Positions 6,788 to 11,390 of a DNA stretch of 11,390 nt are shown piece after piece (the stretch's first letter is position 1; each line of letters starts with the position of its first letter). Where the stretch lies: positions 1 to 11,390 of the forward strand of contig CAJONN010000046.1 in NCBI GenBank assembly GCA_905235955.1, given 5' to 3'. The notes beneath the pieces are model-generated. The model was not told the origin of the DNA. It was given only the letters and a program-made list of their open reading frames with translations, and did no database searches. The translations under genes and the position numbers were made by a program. This DNA is from an uncultured Marinilabiliaceae bacterium. GTDB taxonomy: Bacteria; Bacteroidota; Bacteroidia; Bacteroidales; Marinilabiliaceae.

Positions 6788-7825
6788 TTATCGTTTGTTG
6801 TTTTCAATTGACGGATATTGCATTGTGACGCAATGTAGCGAGCCATGTTGTCTTATCAGCACAGAGCAGTCGATGCCCACTATGTTGCGGTCAGGGAAGG
6901 TGTGGCGGAAGATGCTGAGTGCTACTTCGTCGGTGGGGGCGTTGTAGGTTGGCACTAAAATGGCTCCGTTGATGAATAAGAAGTTGGCGTATGTTGCAGG
7001 CAAGCGGTGCCCGTCGGTTGGCTCAAACTGAGGTGTACACATTGGTAGTGCAACGAGTTTGTATGGTTTTGAATGTTTGGTGCGTAGCTGCTGCAAGTCG
7101 TGTTCCATAAGCATTAGCTGCTGATAATGTTCGTCGGCAGTGTCGGTGCATTTTACGTAGAGAATGGTGTCGTTGGGTGCTAAGCGAGCCAATGTGTCGA
7201 TGTGGCTATCAGTGTCATCGCCAGCCAAATAACCATGGTCGACCCACAATATGCGTTCGGCTCCAAAGGCGTTTTGCAATATTTGGGTTATCTCTGGGCG
7301 TAGTTGGGCTCCGTTGCGGTTGGGCGATAAGAGGCATTCGCTTGTGGTGAGTATTGTGCCTTGCCCATCGCTCTCAATGCTACCACCTTCAAGCACTGTA
7401 GAGAGGTGGTTTTCGTATACAGCGTTGGTACTTAGTTGTTTGTGAGCTGCAAAGAGTTTGCGGTTTATTAGGTTGTCGTAGTTGGAGGCAAATTTCAGTC
7501 CCCAGCCGTTGAATTGGAAGTCGAGCAGTGTAAGTTTGTTGTTGTTGCTGACGCTTATGAATGCGTGGTCGCGTGCCCAAGTGTCGTTGATGGGGGCTTC
7601 AATAATGGTTACAATCTTTGGGTCGATGTCGGCTATGTGTGGTCTGACCTCATTGGCATTGCGTGCAACTATTACAAGTTTTTCGTATTGTACAATGGCA
7701 TGAGCCAAATTGGTGTAGCACTCAATGGCTTCAGTAAGTATGGGTGCCCAGTCGGTATCGGCATTGGGCCATGTGAGTTGTACAAACTCTTGTTTTTCCC
7801 ATTCGGCTGGCAGTCGGCGACTCAT
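6788..7825 (-). CDS. aguA: Agmatine deiminase
   Basis: A 345-residue cytoplasmic enzyme of the peptidylarginine-deiminase-type guanidino-modifying family. It converts agmatine and water to N-carbamoylputrescine and ammonia. Family motifs are W19-P20-N21 near the start (LTWPNADTDW), NDTWARDHAFI (80-90, D86), LEGGSIESDG (145-154), GDDTDSHIDTLAR (202-214, H208) and the C-terminal catalytic cysteine in RQHGSLHC (C332). Length and motif order match bacterial AguA. The start ATG at 7825 gives the usual MSRRLPAEWE beginning. It follows the Sel1 lipoprotein by 34 bp and precedes aguB by 9 bp. Putrescine from this pair can feed polyamine needs, and the released ammonia may buffer acid; which one matters here is not shown by the sequence. 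Confidence 0.96.
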   Translation of the reverse strand: MSRRLPAEWEKQEFVQLTWPNADTDWAPILTEAIECYTNLAHAIVQYEKLVIVARNANEVRPHIADIDPKIVTIIEAPINDTWARDHAFISVSNNNKLTLLDFQFNGWGLKFASNYDNLINRKLFAAHKQLSTNAVYENHLSTVLEGGSIESDGQGTILTTSECLLSPNRNGAQLRPEITQILQNAFGAERILWVDHGYLAGDDTDSHIDTLARLAPNDTILYVKCTDTADEHYQQLMLMEHDLQQLRTKHSKPYKLVALPMCTPQFEPTDGHRLPATYANFLFINGAILVPTYNAPTDEVALSIFRHTFPDRNIVGIDCSVLIRQHGSLHCVTMQYPSIENNKR

Positions 7826-7859
7826 TTGGGGTGTTTTTTTGATGTGTATAAAAAAGTCT

Positions 7860-8456
7860 TTACTCTTCAGCTGCGTGAGGCAGTCCGAGTTTTATGGCGT
7901 TTTGGTAACATACTCGAGCGTTGGCAGTGTCGCCAGTTTGCTCAAAGTAGTTTGATAGGTAGTAGAAAGCTGTGGGGCATAGTTGGTTGGCCGATTTTTC
8001 GAGCCATTCTAAGCCTGCTTCAGCGTCTTCAATTGGTCCAACGCCATAGAGCATCATGTAGCCGATGTAGGCTTGTGCGTTGGCATCGCCAAGTTCGGCC
8101 AAATGCCTATATAGTTGGAATGCTTTTTTGCGGTTGGGCTCTACGCCACCAATGCCGTATGCATACATTGAGGCAAGCATCTGCATTGCATCTGCATTGC
8201 CACTTTGCACGGCTGCCTCCAATTCGGGTGTGTAAATGTAGTTGTATGCGCGGTAGAGGCTATCCATTTCGCCTTCGGGGTCGTCAAAAATGGGTTGGTT
8301 GTTGAGCGATGTTGTGTCTGATAGCAATGGCGCATTGACATCGGCACTTTGTTTATTGCTTTGTTGGCACGATGTGGCTATGGCAAGAGTAGCTATTAGC
8401 AGTAGGTTTAATGGCTTATTTTGTTTCTGTTTCAACTTTTGTTTTAGTCTCTTCAT
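7860..8456 (-). CDS. Sel1-repeat (TPR-like) lipoprotein
   Basis: A 198-residue predicted lipoprotein. The signal is a Lys/Gln-rich start (MKRLKQKLKQKQNK), a hydrophobic stretch LNLLLIATLAIA, and ATSC with the lipidated cysteine at position 30; Ala at -3 is a loose fit to the lipobox. A disordered Ser/Asn/Asp linker follows (31-70). Residues 78-198 hold about three Sel1-like helical repeats, with typical ADAMQMLASMYAYGIGG, ANAQAYIGYMMLYGVG and PTAFYYLSNYFEQTG turns. Sel1 repeats bind protein partners; the partner here is unknown. The start at 8456 overlaps the preceding gene by 41 nt. An internal TTG at 8435 (codon 8) would shorten both the long charged start and the overlap. The gene lies 34 bp upstream of aguA and is probably co-transcribed. 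Confidence 0.86.
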   Translation of the reverse strand: MKRLKQKLKQKQNKPLNLLLIATLAIATSCQQSNKQSADVNAPLLSDTTSLNNQPIFDDPEGEMDSLYRAYNYIYTPELEAAVQSGNADAMQMLASMYAYGIGGVEPNRKKAFQLYRHLAELGDANAQAYIGYMMLYGVGPIEDAEAGLEWLEKSANQLCPTAFYYLSNYFEQTGDTANARVCYQNAIKLGLPHAAEE

Positions 8457-8721
8457 TGTTTCGTATGTTCTTTTTGTAGCACATTTTACATTGTCGGCGA
8501 CCTAATATTTGTGCAGCACGCAAGGCTACTTGTCTTATAGTAGTAGAGCATGTTTTGAGTCCGCGACAGTCTTCAATCCGATGATAACATGTTGAGCTGG
8601 TGCCTGCGCATACATATACAATCTCTTCATCGGTTTCGGGCAGTGTGCTCTGAGCTTCGTTGCCAAAAGAACTCGCCGATAATATAAATGCCAACGACAA
8701 TAGATATTTTACTTTTGTCAT
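8416..8721 (-). CDS. Small exported Cys-rich protein, unknown function
   Basis: A 101-residue protein with a predicted signal peptide (MTKVKYLLSLAFILSASSFG). The mature part has six cysteines (38, 45, 52, 58, 78, 81) in a compact region. The pattern is VYVCAG, then CYHRIEDCRGLKTC, a helix-like stretch IRQVALRAAQILG, then RRQCKMCY. The layout 'YHR..DCRGL...C......A...GR..C..CY' resembles the small zinc-binding or disulfide-bonded modules found alone in Bacteroidetes and at the ends of some bacterial nucleases (YH..C..L...A...G..PC..C). I see no catalytic domain. The last 12 residues are low-complexity (EETKTKVETETK) and lie in the stretch that overlaps the Sel1 gene. The gene begins six bases after the pepD stop, so the two are probably one transcript. 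Confidence 0.8.
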   Translation of the reverse strand: MTKVKYLLSLAFILSASSFGNEAQSTLPETDEEIVYVCAGTSSTCYHRIEDCRGLKTCSTTIRQVALRAAQILGRRQCKMCYKKNIRNNEETKTKVETETK

Positions 8722-8727
8722 AATAGT

Positions 8728-10179
8728 TTATTTTTCATAGTTCGATACAATATCAATAAGGTAATCCCAAAACATTTGTACGGTTCTGATTTCTACTTTT
8801 TCGTCAGGAGAATGTACACCACGCAATGTCGGACCAAACGAAATCATATCGAGGTTGGGGTATTTTTCAAGAAACAATCCGCACTCAAGACCTGCATGAA
8901 TGGCTTTTACCTTTACATCGGCATTGAATAGGCGTTTGTACGACTCTTGTGCCAAGTGCAATAGTGGCGATTGCATATTGGGTGTCCAGCCCGGATAACC
9001 TTCGCAGCACTCTACTGCAGCACCAACATTGCTAAATGCTTTAGCTACTTGTTGTTGCACAGCTACCTTTGCGCTCTCTACTGAGCTACGCTGACTTGTG
9101 CCAATATAGATTCCATCGGTTGTAGTTTTGACTGAAGCTAAGTTGGTAGAAGTTTCAACCAAATCAGGTATATCTTTGCTCATAGCTATCACGCCGTGCG
9201 GACAAGCTATGAGTGCGCTGATGAGGCGTTGTTGCAACCCTTGCGAGAGTAGTGCTGATGGCGCATCAGTGGTTTCAAGTAGCATGTTGAAGTTGGGGTC
9301 GGCAGCTGAGAGTTGCTCTTGTACATCGGCAGTGTAATTGTTGAGCAAAATGCGAATATTTTCACGTTCAGCAAATGGTACAGTGGCTACAACTACAGCC
9401 TCGCGTGCTATGGCATTGTGGAGGTTGCCGCCATCAAACGAAGCTATGCGTAAGCCGCATTTCTCTGATGCCAATGCTATGAAATTTGCCATTATCTTGT
9501 TGGCATTGCCACGTCCAAGATGTATGTCGCCACCAGAGTGTCCGCCTTGCAAGCCTGTAGCTACAATACGCAAACTTAGCAGACCTGTGGGCAGCGGTTC
9601 GGTTTCGAGTGCAAAATTAATCTTTGTGGTGCAGCCACCTGCGCAACCTACATATACTTCGCCTTCATCTTCAGAGTCGAGATTGAGCAATGCGGTGCCA
9701 CTGAAAAATCCCTCTTGGATGTTTTCTGCACCCGTAAGTCCGGTCTCTTCGTCAACGGTGAAGAGGCATTCGATAGGTCCGTGAGCAAAGCTATCGTCGG
9801 TGAGAATAGCAAGTTCGGCAGCTACGCCAATGCCATCGTCAGCACCCAAAGTAGTGCCGTTGGCACGTAGCCACTCGCCATCAACTATAGTTTCGATAGG
9901 GTCTGTGAAAAAGTTGTGTTGCTTCGATGCATTTTTTTCGCAAACCATATCGATGTGGCTTTGCAAAACAATAGGTTTACGTTTTTCGAGTCCAGCAGTA
10001 GCAGCTTTGGTTATCACTATATTGCCACACTTGTCTTTTTTGTATGGCAATGAATGTTGCTTAGCAAAGTTTTCAATAAAAGCAACTATCTGTTCTTCGT
10101 GCTTTGATGGACGTGGTACTTTGGTGATTTCGTCGAAGCGTTGCCAAATGGCTTTAGGCTCCAAATCAGTAATTTTCAT
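8728..10179 (-). CDS. pepD: Aminoacyl-histidine dipeptidase (M20C, PepD)
   Basis: A 483-residue cytoplasmic di-zinc dipeptidase of peptidase family M20C. It cleaves unblocked dipeptides, including Xaa-His such as carnosine. All expected metal and catalytic residues are visible: H75 and D77 in LQSHIDMVCEK, D114 in TLGADDGIG, E144 and E145 in VDEETGLTGA, D168 in LNLDSEDEGE, and H456 in RGVHSPDEKVEI. Their spacing matches the family, with the lid/dimerisation domain inserted between about 185 and 390 (GGHSGGDIHLGRGNA at its start). Length is normal for the family and I see no signal peptide. The ATG at 10179 gives the typical MKITDLEPKAIWQRFDEI start. The gene is preceded by a 7-bp tandem repeat array and followed after six bases by the Cys-rich protein gene, heading the seven-gene leftward block. 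Confidence 0.96.
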   Translation of the reverse strand: MKITDLEPKAIWQRFDEITKVPRPSKHEEQIVAFIENFAKQHSLPYKKDKCGNIVITKAATAGLEKRKPIVLQSHIDMVCEKNASKQHNFFTDPIETIVDGEWLRANGTTLGADDGIGVAAELAILTDDSFAHGPIECLFTVDEETGLTGAENIQEGFFSGTALLNLDSEDEGEVYVGCAGGCTTKINFALETEPLPTGLLSLRIVATGLQGGHSGGDIHLGRGNANKIMANFIALASEKCGLRIASFDGGNLHNAIAREAVVVATVPFAERENIRILLNNYTADVQEQLSAADPNFNMLLETTDAPSALLSQGLQQRLISALIACPHGVIAMSKDIPDLVETSTNLASVKTTTDGIYIGTSQRSSVESAKVAVQQQVAKAFSNVGAAVECCEGYPGWTPNMQSPLLHLAQESYKRLFNADVKVKAIHAGLECGLFLEKYPNLDMISFGPTLRGVHSPDEKVEIRTVQMFWDYLIDIVSNYEK

Positions 10180-10200
10180 ATCTGTTGTGTCAAAAAGAAC

Positions 10201-10242
10201 TTAAAACTTAAAACTTAAAACTTAGAACTTAAAACTTAAAAC
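10201..10242. repeat. Six tandem copies of a 7-bp unit between udp and pepD
   Basis: Six contiguous TTAAAAC units on the plus strand (GTTTTAA in the direction of transcription), 42 bp in all. The fourth unit, at 10222-10228, is TTAGAAC; the other five are identical. The array begins one base after the phosphorylase stop and ends 21 bp before the pepD start. Seven is not a multiple of three, so the TAA in each unit puts stops in all three frames. Copy-number change by slippage is plausible and would alter the pepD leader or promoter spacing. That effect is inference. Confidence 0.95.
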
Positions 10243-10243
10243 G

Positions 10244-11128
10244 TCACTTGCTCAAACTCTCCAAAACATGTTCAACAAGTGCCTGAACCGATGGTTTGTA
10301 GTCGGCATTAGAATTGCCAGCTTTGCGGTTAGCAATAATGGCGCAAATAGTGGCAGCATTGTGTCCCAAAAGCTTTGACAGACCATATATTGCTGAGCAT
10401 TCCATCTCGTAGTTTGTTATTTTGCGGTTGCCATATCTGAAAGCCGAAATTTTGGTATTGATATCGGGGTCGGCAAGGTTGAGCCTTATTACACGTCCTT
10501 GCGGACCGTAGAAACCGGGTGCAGATATCGTTGTGCCAATATTGATGCGACTATCGGTGTTGATTTTCTTTAGCAAACTCTCTGAAGCGTTTACTACATA
10601 AGGCTGTGTGAGTAGCGGATTCCACGAAACAAAGGCTTTGAATTTTGCTTCAAAATCGTTGTCGGTAACATCTTTTCTGCCGGCATAGAAGTTGAGCAAG
10701 CCATCGAAGCCTATAGCAGCTTCAGAGAGTAGCCATGAGCCTACTTCAAGCTCGGGTTGCAATGAGCCCGATGTGCCGATGCGTACAAAGTTGAGAGTGT
10801 GATGCTCGTCTTTGGCTGTGCGAGTGTTGAAGTCGACATTGACAAGTGCATCGAGTTCGTTGACCACAATGTCGATATTGTCAGTGCCGATGCCAGTGGA
10901 TACAACTGTGAGCGGAAAGCCTTTGTATTTGCCTGTTACTGAGCGAAATTCACGATTTTCGGCACGTGCCGTAATGTCAGTAAAGTATGATGAAACCATC
11001 TCTACACGTCCCGGGTCGCCTACAAGTATAATGTTGTCGGCCACTTCGCCGGGTTTTAGGTGCAAATGAAATACTGAGCCATCGCTATTGATAATCAGTT
11101 CTGACGCTTCAATAATATTCTTACTCAT
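10244..11128 (-). CDS. udp: Uridine phosphorylase-like nucleoside phosphorylase
   Basis: A 294-residue cytoplasmic enzyme of the PNP/UDP phosphorylase family 1. It splits a nucleoside with phosphate into a free base and (deoxy)ribose 1-phosphate for salvage. Motifs are the phosphate-binding ILVGDPGRV (34-42), STGIGTDNIDIVVNEL (77-92), VRIGTSGSLQ (115-124) and the ribose-binding NYEMECSAIYGL (239-250, with E241-M242-E243). The NYEME form points to uridine phosphorylase rather than purine nucleoside phosphorylase, but base specificity is not proven. I chose the ATG at 11128 because AAAGGAG lies 9 nt upstream and MSKNIIEASELI fits the family. An in-frame extension to 11335 would add 69 residues without family character, running through a non-coding inverted repeat. 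The pepD start is 64 bp downstream, beyond the heptamer array. Confidence 0.9.
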   Translation of the reverse strand: MSKNIIEASELIINSDGSVFHLHLKPGEVADNIILVGDPGRVEMVSSYFTDITARAENREFRSVTGKYKGFPLTVVSTGIGTDNIDIVVNELDALVNVDFNTRTAKDEHHTLNFVRIGTSGSLQPELEVGSWLLSEAAIGFDGLLNFYAGRKDVTDNDFEAKFKAFVSWNPLLTQPYVVNASESLLKKINTDSRINIGTTISAPGFYGPQGRVIRLNLADPDINTKISAFRYGNRKITNYEMECSAIYGLSKLLGHNAATICAIIANRKAGNSNADYKPSVQALVEHVLESLSK

Positions 11129-11137
11129 AGTTATACT

Positions 11138-11144
11138 CTCCTTT
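11138..11144 (-). promoter_or_regulatory. Shine-Dalgarno site of the phosphorylase gene
   Basis: AAAGGAG on the minus strand, 9 nt before the ATG at 11128. It supports this start over the longer in-frame extension and is notable because most other genes in the window lack a clear site. Confidence 0.7.
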
Positions 11145-11156
11145 GTTTTATAAATG

Positions 11157-11164
11157 CGAAGGTA
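11157..11164 (-). promoter_or_regulatory. Candidate -7 box for the phosphorylase gene
   Basis: TACCTTCG followed by CA on the minus strand differs from the TAnnTTTG consensus at one base. It would start transcription near 11150, giving a leader of about 22 nt that includes the Shine-Dalgarno site. No convincing TTG lies at the expected -33 distance, so this is tentative. Confidence 0.35.
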
Positions 11165-11276
11165 TAAAATTTCACAAAACGAAGATTTGCTTATCTGTCT
11201 TTTTTGGGTGTGTAGAGGAGTTTTTTTTCTCGTACAGAGTTTTTTGTAGCACAGATAATACATATTTACTCGGCTT

Positions 11277-11336
11277 TTTGCAAGTAAAAATGTATATGAA
11301 AGTCTTAGACCTTTCGTGGGCTGCTTTACTTGCAAA
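11277..11336. repeat. 12-bp perfect inverted repeat with nested hairpin
   Basis: TTTGCAAGTAAA (11277-11288) and TTTACTTGCAAA (11325-11336) are exact reverse complements separated by 36 bp. Inside, GAAAG (11298-11302) pairs with CTTTC (11311-11315), and GTCT/AGAC offers an alternative small pairing. No T-run follows on either strand, so it is not a typical terminator. It lies about 150 bp upstream of the phosphorylase start, where an operator, a leader RNA structure or a recombination site are all possible. Confidence 0.6.
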
Positions 11337-11390
11337 CAAGTCCTTAATATACGACTTTCCCATTAATTTTACTTTTTCTGTGCCGACAGA

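Larger units (their letters stand above)
11129..11390. other. Non-coding region upstream of the phosphorylase gene
   Basis: Apart from the candidate promoter, the Shine-Dalgarno site and the inverted repeat at 11277-11336, I see no gene. The region has T-rich tracts on the plus strand, including two GAGTTTTTT copies (11218-11226 and 11237-11245). Short open frames on the minus strand here (for example 11172-11363) have Lys-rich, family-less products and are probably not genes. The next gene to the right lies outside the window. Confidence 0.6.

Noticed and set aside
7514..8305. A 263-codon open frame on the plus strand across aguA and the Sel1 gene
   Set aside because: It lies antisense to two well-supported genes, has an erratic composition rich in Cys, Trp and Arg, and resembles no family.
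9338..9784. A 148-codon plus-strand frame inside pepD
   Set aside because: Antisense shadow of a gene with every catalytic residue intact; no signal, motif or promoter.
10201..10242. The heptamer array as a CRISPR repeat or mobile-element end
   Set aside because: Units are directly contiguous and only 7 bp, with no spacers, no terminal inverted repeats and no target-site duplication.
11129..11335. A 69-residue N-terminal extension of the phosphorylase
   Set aside because: The extension has no family character and runs through an inverted repeat, while the ATG at 11128 has a good Shine-Dalgarno site and a typical N-terminus.
11277..11336. The inverted repeat as a tRNA or intrinsic terminator
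   Set aside because: It lacks the T-loop and anticodon-arm features of a tRNA, and no T-run follows the stem on either strand.
11172..11363. A 63-codon minus-strand frame upstream of the phosphorylase
   Set aside because: Lys/Ser-rich product without a motif, running through the 11277-11336 inverted repeat; probably chance in AT-rich DNA.

Overview
The window looks like chromosome from a member of the Bacteroidales (phylum Bacteroidota). Signs of this are promoter-like sequences of the Bacteroides type (TTG near -33, TAnnTTTG near -7), few Shine-Dalgarno sites, lipoproteins with short signal peptides, and a secreted M6-family metallopeptidase with a short C-terminal tail like the sorting domains of type IX secretion. 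I see no phage, transposon, CRISPR, tRNA or rRNA sequence. The gene content is mostly housekeeping and catabolic.

Layout, left to right. Positions 1-357 are a very AT-rich non-coding region with several inverted repeats and a candidate promoter. Two genes read rightward: a large secreted M6 metallopeptidase (358-2943) and a tiny Thr/Ser-rich lipoprotein (3017-3286) with its own well-formed promoter. A perfect 22-bp hairpin (3304-3354) separates them from a long leftward block and probably terminates transcription from both sides.

The leftward block, in transcription order from the right end, is: a uridine phosphorylase-like nucleoside phosphorylase (11128-10244); a 64-bp gap filled by six copies of a 7-bp repeat; the M20C dipeptidase PepD (10179-8728); a small exported Cys-rich protein (8721-8416); a Sel1-repeat lipoprotein (8456-7860) overlapping it by 41 nt; agmatine deiminase AguA (7825-6788); N-carbamoylputrescine amidase AguB (6778-5891); a THUMP-like SAM-dependent methyltransferase that appears to start at TTG (5883-4678); and an NhaC-family sodium/proton antiporter (4664-3369). 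Spacing from pepD to the antiporter runs from a 41-nt overlap to a 34-nt gap, so these seven genes are probably one transcript.

Functionally, AguA and AguB are consecutive steps: agmatine to N-carbamoylputrescine, then to putrescine, CO2 and ammonia. PepD releases amino acids from dipeptides and the phosphorylase salvages nucleosides. The methyltransferase and antiporter have no evident pathway link to these. I found no clearly new multi-gene system. The most unusual items are the heptamer array before pepD, the inverted repeats at both ends of the window, the Cys-rich small protein and its overlap with the Sel1 lipoprotein, and the non-ATG methyltransferase start.
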